Origin: Bacteroidetes bacterium HGW-Bacteroidetes-2
Lineage (GTDB): Bacteria; Bacteroidota; Bacteroidia; Flavobacteriales; Flavobacteriaceae
Direction: 5' to 3'
Length of the DNA stretch: 64,000 bases
Assembly (NCBI GenBank): GCA_002842575.1
Contig: PHDJ01000005.1
Span: forward strand, 1 to 64,000
Below, one piece after another: positions 44,455-53,293 of the stretch. Within the stretch, counting starts at the first letter, position 1; every line of letters begins with the position of its first letter. Below the pieces are notes generated by a model. It was not told the DNA's origin and did not search any database. It saw nothing but the letters and a program-made list of their open reading frames with translations. The translations under genes and the position numbers were made by a program.

Positions 44455-45719
44455 ATGTAGGGTCTAATAATTAACCTTGCAGCCTGATCAAAGTTAATGT
44501 AATTGTAGGTCCAGTTAAAAAAGGTAACAATTCTGTTTCTAAAGCCTACTAAAAACCATAAATGCACAAACATCCATAAAAACCAAGCAAAGAAGCCACC
44601 AAAGTGGAGTTTTTTATAATCGGCTACAGCTTTGTTTCTGCCTATGGTTGCCATAGACCCTTTATCGATATAACTAAATTGATTTGGTTGCTTATTTTTC
44701 AGGATTAAAAGCAGGTTTTTGCCTAAATTTTTTCCTTGCTGAATAGCTGGTTGTGCTAGCATAGGATGCCCCTTAGGATAGGTTTCGGTTTTCATTTGTG
44801 CAATATCCCCAATGGCATAAATAGCCTCATACCCAATAACTTTATTGAAAGAGTCCACACGATATTTATTCCCTCTTTCTGTGAAAGATTCTACTGCAAG
44901 TCCTTGTACTGCAGCTCCAGTTACTCCTGCCGACCAAATAAAAGTTTCCGTTTCAAAACACAAATTGCTGTTTGTGGTTACAGTTTTTCCGTCATAATTT
45001 TTCACAAAAGTATTTAAATGAATGGCTACACCCATTTTTTTTAAAAAACGCTCTGCTTTTTTAGAAGCAAATAAACTCATAGGCGGTAAAACTCTCGATT
45101 CGCCTTCAATCAGATGAATGGTCATTTCTTGGGCATTCAAATTAGGATAGTCCTTTTTAATGATGCCATTTTTAAATTCGGCTAAAGCCCCTGCGAGTTC
45201 CACACCTGTAGGGCCAGCACCTGCAATTACAAAACTCATTAGGCTTTTTCTTTGATTAGCATCTTCACAAACAACTGCCTTTTCAAAATTTTCTAAAACT
45301 AAACTCCTAATATTTAGTGCTTGAGGCACTGTTTTCATAGGCATACTGTTTTGCTCAATATCAAGGTTTCCAAAAAAATTGGTTTTACTTCCACTGGCAA
45401 TTACTAAATAATCATAGCTAATGATTCCAATAGAAGTGTTAATTTCTTTAGTTTCTGCTAGAATTGCCTCTACCGATGCCATCCGGAAATGAAAATCGCG
45501 GTAGTTTTTAAATATTTTTCTGAGAGGATAGGCAATAGAGTCGGGCTCTAAACCGGAGGTTGAAACTTGATATAACAAGGGTTGAAAAGTATGGTAGTTA
45601 TGCTTGTCGATTAGTACAATTTGGATAGGCTTATTTTTAAGGGATTTCACTAAAGAAATACCCCCAAACCCACCACCAATAATAACAACTCTAGGATTTT
45701 TACTTTTTGGAATATTCAT
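44442..45719 (-). CDS. ndh: Type II NADH dehydrogenase (NDH-2)
   Basis: A 425-residue FAD enzyme that passes electrons from NADH to quinone without proton pumping. It has the N-terminal FAD motif VVIIGGGFGGISLVK (GxGxxG), a second dinucleotide motif FVIAGAGPTGVELAGALAE (NADH site), and the late FAD motif AIYAIGDIAQM. A C-terminal amphipathic/hydrophobic segment (FFAWFLWMFVHLWFLVGFRNR, residues about 382-402) anchors it to the membrane. Length is normal. The last codons and stop are part of a 20-bp tandem repeat. Confidence 0.93.
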   Translation of the reverse strand: MNIPKSKNPRVVIIGGGFGGISLVKSLKNKPIQIVLIDKHNYHTFQPLLYQVSTSGLEPDSIAYPLRKIFKNYRDFHFRMASVEAILAETKEINTSIGIISYDYLVIASGSKTNFFGNLDIEQNSMPMKTVPQALNIRSLVLENFEKAVVCEDANQRKSLMSFVIAGAGPTGVELAGALAEFKNGIIKKDYPNLNAQEMTIHLIEGESRVLPPMSLFASKKAERFLKKMGVAIHLNTFVKNYDGKTVTTNSNLCFETETFIWSAGVTGAAVQGLAVESFTERGNKYRVDSFNKVIGYEAIYAIGDIAQMKTETYPKGHPMLAQPAIQQGKNLGKNLLLILKNKQPNQFSYIDKGSMATIGRNKAVADYKKLHFGGFFAWFLWMFVHLWFLVGFRNRIVTFFNWTYNYINFDQAARLIIRPYIKKK

Positions 45720-45844
45720 AAATTTATTTATGGTCTATAAAGATAGTCTTTGCTTAGTGTTTGACCATCTAATTAGAGTAAATTTGGGATTAAATGTAAC
45801 AAAATAAGACTAAAACATACTAACAAGCAACTAACTTCAAATCT

Positions 45845-46339
45845 TTGAGTAAAGAATTAGAACATAGTTTTGTAACCCAACTGCAAGCAAACCAAAACAT
45901 TGTGCATAAAATCTGTAGGCTATATACCAACAGCACTGATGCACATAATGATTTGTTTCAAGAAATCACCATTCAGCTTTGGAAAGCATTTCCAAAGTTT
46001 CGTGGCGAATCAAAATTTAGTACCTGGATGTATCGTGTAGGGTTAAACACTGCAATAACCCTATACCGAAAGTCTAAGCGAACGATAGATACTCAAGATT
46101 TTGAAGCCGTTAGCTTTAGGATTTCAGCAGAAGATTATGACAACACCATTGAAGAACAGTTAGAATTGATGTATGATGCGGTAAAGCAACTGAATGATAT
46201 TGACAAAGCATTGGTTTTTTTATATTTAGAGGATAAAAATTATAAGGAAATTGCAGAAACCTTGGGTATTTCAGAAGTCAATTCCCGAGTGAAAATGAAT
46301 AGAATTAAAGAAAAATTACGCACTATTTTAAATCCGTAA
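45845..46339 (+). CDS. ECF-type RNA polymerase sigma factor
   Basis: A 164-residue sigma-70-family factor with region 2 (about 25-90; AHNDLFQEITIQLWKAFPKFRGESKFSTWMYRVGLNTAI, with the FSTWMYR signature) and region 4 (about 110-160; KALVFLYLEDKNYKEIAETLGIS-EVNSRVKMNRIKEKL). The best start is TTG 45845 (MSKELEHSF); no ATG is available before region 2. It is followed 4 nt later by a membrane protein that is probably its regulatory partner. Confidence 0.9.
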   Translation: MSKELEHSFVTQLQANQNIVHKICRLYTNSTDAHNDLFQEITIQLWKAFPKFRGESKFSTWMYRVGLNTAITLYRKSKRTIDTQDFEAVSFRISAEDYDNTIEEQLELMYDAVKQLNDIDKALVFLYLEDKNYKEIAETLGISEVNSRVKMNRIKEKLRTILNP

Positions 46340-46343
46340 TACG

Positions 46344-46985
46344 ATGGATGAATTAGAATTATTAAAAAAAGACTGGAAAACGAGAGAGCAAAAAAATCCA
46401 CAACTCTCTTATGACGATATTTATAGCATGTTGTTTAAAAAATCTACTTCCATTGTGAAATGGATTTTTATCATCAGCATTGGAGAGTTACTTTTTTGGT
46501 CAGGATTAAGTTTATTAACTCCAAAATCATCTTATGAAATTCTGGATAAATTTGGTGTTACTCAAATTTTATGGGGAATAAACATCATACATTATATAGT
46601 TTTTATAGGGTTTATCTTTTTGTTTTACAAAAATTATTCGGGCATAAAAGTAACCGATTCAACCAAACAGCTTATAAATAACATCATTAATACCAGAAAA
46701 ACGGTTCGTTATTTTGTAATTTATAATGTGGTAGTTTTTGTTCTGACTCTTATTTTTATCAACATTCTTTATTATTTAAAAAGTGATGTTTTAATTGATT
46801 ATATAAAAGAACAAAATGGCTCAATTTATAATCCATCCACTTTTCTTAATTACTTTTTTATAATACAAATAGTTATTGGAGTGCTTATGCTTGGACTTCT
46901 TCTGTTGTTTTATAGGGTAGTGTATGGCATTTTATTACAAAGACTCAAAAACAACCATAAGGAATTAGAAAAAATAGAAATCTAG
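46344..46985 (+). CDS. Membrane protein partner of the ECF sigma factor (anti-sigma-like)
   Basis: A 213-residue protein with a charged cytoplasmic N-terminus (MDELELLKKDWKTREQ) and four membrane segments (about 38-58, 73-93, 119-139, 168-192). Genes with this layout are regularly found directly after ECF sigma genes in flavobacteria, and an anti-sigma role is inferred from position. It has no zinc-binding anti-sigma motif. It starts 4 nt after the sigma factor stop. Confidence 0.7.
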   Translation: MDELELLKKDWKTREQKNPQLSYDDIYSMLFKKSTSIVKWIFIISIGELLFWSGLSLLTPKSSYEILDKFGVTQILWGINIIHYIVFIGFIFLFYKNYSGIKVTDSTKQLINNIINTRKTVRYFVIYNVVVFVLTLIFINILYYLKSDVLIDYIKEQNGSIYNPSTFLNYFFIIQIVIGVLMLGLLLLFYRVVYGILLQRLKNNHKELEKIEI

Positions 46986-47117
46986 TTTGGAAAGAAGGAA
47001 TTTACAATTTACACATAATCGTAAATTAGGAATAATTAATAGACTATCTGGTAAACCTAGGCTTATATTTTCGGTTATGAAACCTGAAAATTAAGTAAAT
47101 TTTACCTTTCAAGATCA

Positions 47118-47921
47118 CTAATATTCCCATTTTCTCTTTTCATTAAGTTCTTCTTCTTTTTTAAGCTCCTCTACCGGAATTACTTTTAAAAAGGAAGGGT
47201 GTTGCTCAATAGCAAATTCTATTTTTTTTACAATATCGTCCATAGTATCGTTTTCATAATCAATGTCTAAAGGTTTTTTTATTTCCATAGATTGTAGGAT
47301 CCCCCGTTTTTTAATGCGAATACCTTTTTTATCAAAAGAACGTCTAAAACCATCAATGACAATAGGCACTACAACAGGACGATATTGTTTTATGATATGT
47401 GCTGTGCCTCTTCTAATTGGTTTCCAAGGTTTTGTTGTGCCTTGCGGAAAAGTTATCACCCAACCATCTTTAAGAGCCAAAGCTATATTACTGATGTCAC
47501 TCATTTTAACTTGGCGGTTTACCTCTTTACCTTTTTCTCTCCAGGTTCTATCAATGCTTATAGAGCCAGCATAGGCAAGAACTTTTGGAAGAAAACCCGA
47601 CTTCATCGTTTCTCGAGCGGCCACATAATAGATATTTAATTTAGGCCTCCATAAATAGCCTATATTTTTTATGGAATCTTCTCTTCCACTTAAACTGGCG
47701 TTAAAAACATGAAACATGGCAACGACATCGGCAAAATACGTTTGGTGATTTGATACAAACAAAACGCCAGTTTCAGGAAGGTTTTTAATAATTTCAGAAC
47801 CTTCAATGTGTAATTCATTAAACCCATTGAAACGTCTGTGGGTCATAGCACCCATAATGCGAATTATCCAAAGTTTTAAAAATAATATATGACCGAAAGG
47901 ATTTTTTTTAAACAATCCCAT
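47118..47921 (-). CDS. plsC: 1-acyl-sn-glycerol-3-phosphate acyltransferase family protein
   Basis: A 267-residue membrane-associated acyltransferase of phospholipid synthesis. The catalytic motif NHQTYFAD (NHx4D form) is at about 57-64 and the glycerol-3-phosphate-binding FPQGT at about 153-157. A hydrophobic N-terminal stretch comes before the catalytic motif. Length is normal for PlsC-like enzymes. The exact acyl acceptor (lysophosphatidate or another lipid, for example an ornithine lipid precursor) cannot be told from sequence. Confidence 0.85.
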   Translation of the reverse strand: MGLFKKNPFGHILFLKLWIIRIMGAMTHRRFNGFNELHIEGSEIIKNLPETGVLFVSNHQTYFADVVAMFHVFNASLSGREDSIKNIGYLWRPKLNIYYVAARETMKSGFLPKVLAYAGSISIDRTWREKGKEVNRQVKMSDISNIALALKDGWVITFPQGTTKPWKPIRRGTAHIIKQYRPVVVPIVIDGFRRSFDKKGIRIKKRGILQSMEIKKPLDIDYENDTMDDIVKKIEFAIEQHPSFLKVIPVEELKKEEELNEKRKWEY

Positions 47922-47996
47922 AGATAGTTATAATTTTGAGGTTGAAACAAAAATGACACCCACTAAAAGGGGTGCTAATATACAAAAAAACAAAGG

Positions 47997-48638
47997 TTAT
48001 AAAACTTGTTTTAACAGTTGTCGTATTTCACTAAGCATCATTGCAGTTGCGCCCCAAACTACATGATTGTTAAGTAAATAAGCCGGGACATCTAAATCTG
48101 TTGCGTACGAGGTTGTTATCTTTTTTGAAATAAGAATACTATCTTCCATAAAATGAGATATTGCAACTTCTATAAGCGCTTCTACTTCTGTTTCTTGCAG
48201 TATAAAATTTGGTGTTTTTTCGGTAATTCCAAGAAAAGGCTGCACAATAAAATTACTTGGTGGCACATACATTTGGGTAAGTTTTTTAAAAATAGTGATG
48301 TCCTTTTTAGGCACGCCTATTTCTTCCTGCGTTTCCCGAAGTGCCGTATCTTCTAGAGAAGTATCTAGTATTTCAAACTTACCTCCAGGAAATCCCACTT
48401 GTGCTGAGTGTACTCCTGTATAGGTTTTTCTTAAAATTAATATTAGTTTTGCTTGTTCTTGATAATCTGGATAAAAAAGGGCTAATACACCTGCTTTTTT
48501 GGCAATATTCATTTCTAACGCCTTTCTTTTTAGCTCTTGTAATCGTTCTATCGGAGCCATTTTATACTGAAATTTTTCGCCAGGAAGTTCTAAGTTTTTT
48601 ACTTTTGAAACAGATTCTTTAAATTTTTTAAATTCCAT
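47997..48638 (-). CDS. Nudix hydrolase, CoA pyrophosphatase type
   Basis: A 213-residue protein with the Nudix box GGKFEILDTSLEDTALRETQEEIGV (GX5EX7REUXEEXGU; key residues G, E, R-E-x-x-E-E at about 100-120) and the preceding HSAQVGFPGG typical of the CoA pyrophosphatase (NudL/YeaB) subgroup. It would split CoA or related dinucleotides. Its start codon is only 2 bp from the start of the divergent gene, so any promoter for it must lie within that neighbour. Confidence 0.88.
   Translation of the reverse strand: MEFKKFKESVSKVKNLELPGEKFQYKMAPIERLQELKRKALEMNIAKKAGVLALFYPDYQEQAKLILILRKTYTGVHSAQVGFPGGKFEILDTSLEDTALRETQEEIGVPKKDITIFKKLTQMYVPPSNFIVQPFLGITEKTPNFILQETEVEALIEVAISHFMEDSILISKKITTSYATDLDVPAYLLNNHVVWGATAMMLSEIRQLLKQVL
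48600..48607 (+). promoter_or_regulatory. promoter -7 box of the PPIase gene, inside the Nudix gene
   Basis: TACTTTTG, a perfect TAnnTTTG, 34 nt before the ATG at 48641. It lies within the first codons of the divergent Nudix gene, as the 2-bp spacer requires. Confidence 0.5.
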
Positions 48639-48640
48639 TT

Positions 48641-49354
48641 ATGAAAAAATCGTTGCTATTGATATTTTTAAGTTTCTTTTTACTGAGCTGTGAAGATAAA
48701 AAAAAAGTGCCGGATGTGAAGGAAATTTTAGTAGAAGAAAAAACAATTTCTAAAGAGATAATTTCTGAAATAAATACTATTTCAAACACAGAAGAAACAA
48801 AACAAACCCATATATTTCTAACCAATGAAAATATAGAAGAATTTTTATTACAGTATGGTATAGAAAACCCAGAAAAAAAAGTAGCACTAAATACCTCTCT
48901 AGGTACTATTGAATTAGAATTATATACCGATACTCCTTTGCACAGAGCAAATTTTATTTATATGCTGAAAAATGGATATTGGGACACCACTTTTTTTCAT
49001 CGTGTACTTGAAAATTTTATTATTCAGGGTGGCAATAGTGACCGACAGGAAACTAGTAAACTGCGAAACAAACTAGGAAAATATACCATTCCAGCCGAAA
49101 TAAAATACAAGCACCACCGAGGTGCACTTGCCTCGGCTAAGGAATATCGTGAAAATCCGGATGACCGCTCCTCTCCTTTTGAGTTTTATATTGTACAAGC
49201 CCCAAATGGGGCAAATCACTTAAATCCTAACTACACTGTTTTTGGCAAGGTAACCTCTGGTATGGACGTAGTTAATAAAATAGCAAAATTAGAAACCGAT
49301 GCTTCTGAATGGCCACTTTTAAACGTGTTTATGGAAGTAAAAATCTTAGACTAA
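48641..49354 (+). CDS. Cyclophilin-type peptidyl-prolyl isomerase lipoprotein
   Basis: A 237-residue lipoprotein with signal LLLIFLSFFLLSC (lipobox Cys about 17), a charged linker (about 18-80), and a cyclophilin domain (about 82-237; FFHRVLENFIIQGG is the active-site segment, and YTVFGKVTSGMDVVNKI the C-terminal part). It catalyses proline isomerisation in the periplasm to help protein folding. It overlaps the convergent TRIC-type gene by 4 bp at the 3' end. Confidence 0.92.
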   Translation: MKKSLLLIFLSFFLLSCEDKKKVPDVKEILVEEKTISKEIISEINTISNTEETKQTHIFLTNENIEEFLLQYGIENPEKKVALNTSLGTIELELYTDTPLHRANFIYMLKNGYWDTTFFHRVLENFIIQGGNSDRQETSKLRNKLGKYTIPAEIKYKHHRGALASAKEYRENPDDRSSPFEFYIVQAPNGANHLNPNYTVFGKVTSGMDVVNKIAKLETDASEWPLLNVFMEVKILD

Positions 49355-49965
49355 GGGGTTTCTTTTCGATAAACAGAAGGTAAAGAAAGATGAAAACGAA
49401 CCACAAAAAGGCGTATAATTATTACAATTAATCCTGAAATAACAATTACCCAATTGGTTTGCATTTGCAAATAGCTTAGTAGAAAATAAAATATCCCTCC
49501 CACTATGCAAGCCGTTGCATAAATTTCCTTTCTAAAAATAACGGGAATTTCATTACAGAGTATATCTCTAATAACGCCACCAAAACAGGCTGATATAGTG
49601 CCAAGAGAAACGCAAATTATGGGGTGCAAGCCCATTTGAATTCCTTTTCCAATGCCTACAATAGTGTATAAAGCAATTCCAATAGTATCAAATAAAAACA
49701 ACGATTTTCTTACATAATTAAGCTTTGTTCTAAACATTACTGCAACTATTGCTGAAATAAAAATAACATACACATACGTCATATTGTGCATCCAACTAAT
49801 AGGTACATCAAGCAATACATCACGTAAGGTGCCACCACCTACAGCGGTTACAAAAGCAATTATCAAAATACCAAAAGCATCCATTCGCTTTTGCATTGCA
49901 GTTAACACCCCTGAAATAGAAAAAGCTATTGTTCCAAAAACATCGATTAGCAAGTAGATACTCAT
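49351..49965 (-). CDS. TRIC-type cation channel family protein (UPF0126)
   Basis: A 204-residue membrane protein with two repeated halves, each bearing the family motif: GTIAFSISGVLTAM plus AVGGGTLRDVLL in the first half, and TIGIALYTIVGIGKG plus CFGGVIRDILCNEIP in the second. About seven membrane segments fit the prokaryotic TRIC fold, which forms trimeric cation channels. It starts directly at the stop of the RDD gene, so the two are probably co-transcribed. Confidence 0.88.
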   Translation of the reverse strand: MSIYLLIDVFGTIAFSISGVLTAMQKRMDAFGILIIAFVTAVGGGTLRDVLLDVPISWMHNMTYVYVIFISAIVAVMFRTKLNYVRKSLFLFDTIGIALYTIVGIGKGIQMGLHPIICVSLGTISACFGGVIRDILCNEIPVIFRKEIYATACIVGGIFYFLLSYLQMQTNWVIVISGLIVIIIRLFVVRFHLSLPSVYRKETP

Positions 49966-50678
49966 TATTGTTGGGTATAATAGTTATAATCTTTTAAGAT
50001 AGTGTCAATAAATTGCATAGGATTTTCTTCAAATTGCACTTCCATAACTTGGGCTGCTTTACTAGAAAGTTTTAAAATAATATTGTGGTTTCTTTCCTCT
50101 TTTGCTTTTGTAAAGATGCTTTTTATGTTTTGGATTTCTATATCCTTAAAAATAAGCACTTGTGGATATTTGGGCTGATATTCTTTTGGAAGATCCATAA
50201 TTATGGTGTCCAATAAAAGAATGGTTTTCTTTTCAGAAATGACCATAGTTGCGGCGGCAATATCGCCAATGCGTTGTCCTTTTCCATTAAGTAAAATAGT
50301 TACAATTGCTAATGCGCCACTGGTTATGCTTATATCTACTATACGCAATAACCATCGCAAAAGATAATTTGAAAAAGCAGGCTTAGAGCCATCGAGTTTT
50401 ACCACTCGTAATTGCATAACTGCTTTACCTGGACTTCTGCCATTCCATAACATTTCAAATAATAAATGATAAAGAAAAACTGGAAGACTTATGGTTATCA
50501 AAAAAAGAAAATAATAATCCTCTGGTATTTGAATTCCCGAAAAAAAGATGCTCCAAAAAATTATATAAAGAGAGATAAAAAGCATATCTAAGACAAATGC
50601 TAAGATACGATCGCCTATTTCTGAAACATTCTGATAAATATTGACATTTTGTGCGGTTTCCATTTGAAAATTATCCAT
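49965..50678 (-). CDS. RDD family membrane protein
   Basis: A 237-residue protein with the RDD domain (about 15-135): GDRILAFVLDMLFI (the R-D signature), two membrane helices and NGRSPGKAVMQLRVV. A soluble C-terminal part (about 145-237) is rich in charged residues. RDD genes usually accompany MoxR operons; here it is divergent from the MoxR operon across a 37-bp spacer, so the two units may share a control region. Function unknown. Confidence 0.88.
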   Translation of the reverse strand: MDNFQMETAQNVNIYQNVSEIGDRILAFVLDMLFISLYIIFWSIFFSGIQIPEDYYFLFLITISLPVFLYHLLFEMLWNGRSPGKAVMQLRVVKLDGSKPAFSNYLLRWLLRIVDISITSGALAIVTILLNGKGQRIGDIAAATMVISEKKTILLLDTIIMDLPKEYQPKYPQVLIFKDIEIQNIKSIFTKAKEERNHNIILKLSSKAAQVMEVQFEENPMQFIDTILKDYNYYTQQ

Positions 50679-50715
50679 TAAATATGTTTCTTTGATGAAT
50701 TATAAAAAATATTAG

Positions 50716-51695
50716 ATGCGCGAGGCTGCTTTTGCAAAACAAAATAAAGACAAATGGTTACGATTTGAAAATGTTCTGATAAATAATATCCAAATAAATC
50801 CGGACGAATTAAGTGCTTTATATATTGAAATAACTGACCATCTAAGTTTTGCACAAACTTTTTATCCTAATAGTAATACCTTAAAATATTTAAATAGCCT
50901 TTCGGTTTTAGCGCATCATAAAATATACAAAACCAAAAGAGAATCGCGCTCTCGATTTATCACTTTTTACACGCGCGAATTTCCACTTTTTTTTGCTCAA
51001 TACCAAAAACAATTGGCTATTGCCTTTTTAACTTTTGTTTTATTTTCAATAATTGGTGCCTACTCTACAGCTACAGACAAAGATTTTGTAAACCTTATTT
51101 TGGGCGATGGATATGTAAATATGACGTTGAGCAATATTGAAAAAGGCGATCCTATGGCCGTTTATAAAGAAATGAATGAAATAAACATGTTTTTAGGCAT
51201 TACTATTAATAACATTAAAGTAGCCCTAAATGCTTTTGTTTTTGGTCTATTTTTAAGTTTAGGAAGCCTATATATTTTAATGCAAAACGCTATTATGCTA
51301 GGCTCTTTTCAATATTTTTTCTATGAACAAGGATTGCTTTGGGAGTCTGCCCGAACAATATGGATTCACGGTACTATTGAAATTTCTGTTATCATTATTG
51401 GCGGTTAGGTTTGGTGATGGGAAATAGCTTACTTTTTCCAGTCACTTACACTCGGCAGCAATCGTTTATGCGTGGCGCAAAGGACGGTTTGAAAATTTTG
51501 TTGAGCACCATTCCATTTTTTATTATCGCCGGTTTTCTTGAAGGGTTTGTTACAAGGCACACCCAAATGCCAGACTGGCTAGCCATTCTAATTATTAGCG
51601 GCACTTTCTGCTTAATTCTATTTTATTATGTACTTTATCCTATAAAAATAAATAAAAAACATGAAACAATTTTTACAATTCAAAAAACAACGTGA
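50716..51695 (+). pseudogene. SpoIIM-like (DUF95) membrane protein, frameshifted near 51405
   Basis: The first part (50716-51408, 230 residues) contains the SpoIIM core: four or so membrane segments and the motif IWIHGTIEISVIIIGG. It then stops at TAG 51406. The expected continuation GLVMGNSLLFPVTYTR is found at once in the -1 frame (51411-51695). A lost base in GGCGGTTAGGTTTG explains both pieces; the normal sequence there would read about G-G-A-G-L-V-M-G. I see no slippery heptamer. SpoIIM-like proteins are standard members of MoxR operons. The gene is first in the operon, so a frameshift here might also reduce translation of the next gene, which overlaps it by 35 nt. Confidence 0.82.
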
Positions 51696-52530
51696 CTTAG
51701 GCGATATATTAACCGACACTTTTAAATTTATAAGACTTGAGGGCAAGTCCTTATTTATACTTATTTTAAAAATATGCGGCCCGGCGCTATTGGTTATTTT
51801 ACTCTCTTTTATATATTATGCCCAATCTACAATGAGTAGTTTCGGTACTGTTTTTTCAAACAATACTAATTTTAACATTTTCTCAACTGATGTGATTTTA
51901 TCAATCATCCTAATGCTTATTTCTATGATGATTTATTACGCATTGCTTCAAAGTACCGTGCTTAGCTATATTAAAATCTACATAGAAAATAAAGGCATAG
52001 TTTCAGAGCAGCAGGTAAGAGATGGGGTTAAAAACTCGTTTTGGAACGTTCTTGGGTTAAGTTTTTTAGTGGGTTTGCTACTAGTAGTTGGTTTTGCTTT
52101 TTGTGGCTTTCCCGGAATCTATCTTGGAGTGGTTTTAGCAATTACATACTCTATAGCCATTTTTGAAAAAAAAGACGTAACAGACACCATAGGGTATAGT
52201 TTTAAACTTATTAAAGGCGAATGGTGGAATACTTTTGCAACGTTTTTTGTGGTTATTATTCTTTTTTATATCATTCTTGTCATTTTTCAGATCCCGCAGT
52301 ACATTTATTTTTTTTCTAAGTCCTTTACCAGTGGCGAAGACTTTAGTGCTGACCCTGCACAAGTTTTTGATTGGGTTTATATAGCATTAAATAGTATTGC
52401 TATGATTGCACAATACTTATTATATACAATACTAGTAATAGCTTCATCTTTAGTGTATTTTAATTTAAATGAAAAGAAAAACTTTTCAGGCACCATAGAA
52501 ACAATAGATGCAATAGGCAATAGAGAGTAA
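51661..52530 (+). CDS. Multi-pass membrane protein of the MoxR operon
   Basis: A 289-residue protein with a cytoplasmic N-terminus (KKQRDLGDILTDTFKFIR) and about six membrane segments (about 31-52, 75-96, 121-150, 187-212, 241-267). The pattern resembles the membrane domain seen in glycerophosphodiester-phosphodiesterase-linked or DUF975-like proteins (RDLGDILTDTFKFI start, YSFKLIKGEWWNTF in the middle). It overlaps the SpoIIM-like frame by 35 nt. Function unknown; operon context points to cell-envelope protein assembly. Confidence 0.8.
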   Translation: MKQFLQFKKQRDLGDILTDTFKFIRLEGKSLFILILKICGPALLVILLSFIYYAQSTMSSFGTVFSNNTNFNIFSTDVILSIILMLISMMIYYALLQSTVLSYIKIYIENKGIVSEQQVRDGVKNSFWNVLGLSFLVGLLLVVGFAFCGFPGIYLGVVLAITYSIAIFEKKDVTDTIGYSFKLIKGEWWNTFATFFVVIILFYIILVIFQIPQYIYFFSKSFTSGEDFSADPAQVFDWVYIALNSIAMIAQYLLYTILVIASSLVYFNLNEKKNFSGTIETIDAIGNRE

Positions 52531-52534
52531 CCCA

Positions 52535-53293
52535 ATGCAAAAAATACTTTTAATACTTTTTCTGTTTTCATTCAATTCCAGCACCATTGCTCAGGATTCT
52601 ATTGTCGTTCCTCTAAAAAAAGAAGTACTTTATGACCGTGACGGCGAAGTGAATCTTTTGAAATTTGATCAAGAAAAAATTGAAAGTTTAAAAAAAAACC
52701 CGGATTTTGACTATTCTGAAAAAGAAACCGAAGATAATTCATGGCTGAAATTTAAAAGGTGGCTGTGGCAAATATGGTCAGGATTTTGGAGTTGGCTATT
52801 TGGTAATTATCAAGGAAACAGCTTTTTGGTTTTTTTGGTGAAAATTATTCCATACATAATCATTATTGGACTCGTAGCCTTTGTAGTTTGGGTATTTTAT
52901 AAACTAAATATCGGTGCTAATCTATTAAAATCAAAGGCAAAACCCGAGGTTTTTTTTACCGATGAAGAAGAAATTATAAAAAGTAAAAACATTCCAGAAC
53001 TCATTGAAAAAGCTGTTCTAGAAAAAGAGTATGGCTTAGCTGTGCGCTATTATTACTTATTGCTTTTAAAAAAATTAGCCGAAAGTGAAATAATAACCTA
53101 CGAATTTGACAAAACGAATAGCGATTATATAAAAGAAATTACTGAGGAAAAAATACAAGTTAATTTTTTAAAAGTAACCACCATATACGATTATATATGG
53201 TATGGTAACTTTACCATTTCAGAAACAGATTTTAAGAAAGCCCAACAAATTTTTAACTCATTAGAACTGCAAATTCCAAAACGTATTGACTAA
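52535..53293 (+). CDS. DUF4129 domain protein of the MoxR operon
   Basis: A 252-residue protein with a signal peptide or N-terminal anchor (ILLILFLFSFNSSTIAQ), a periplasmic stretch, a membrane helix (about 105-128, IIPYIIIIGLVAFVVWVFY), and a C-terminal cytoplasmic DUF4129-type domain (about 150-245, EYGLAVRYYYLLLLKKL ... DYIWYGNFTISETDFKKAQ). DUF4129 often appears in transglutaminase-like proteins and MoxR operons. It lies 4 nt after the preceding gene. Confidence 0.83.
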   Translation: MQKILLILFLFSFNSSTIAQDSIVVPLKKEVLYDRDGEVNLLKFDQEKIESLKKNPDFDYSEKETEDNSWLKFKRWLWQIWSGFWSWLFGNYQGNSFLVFLVKIIPYIIIIGLVAFVVWVFYKLNIGANLLKSKAKPEVFFTDEEEIIKSKNIPELIEKAVLEKEYGLAVRYYYLLLLKKLAESEIITYEFDKTNSDYIKEITEEKIQVNFLKVTTIYDYIWYGNFTISETDFKKAQQIFNSLELQIPKRID

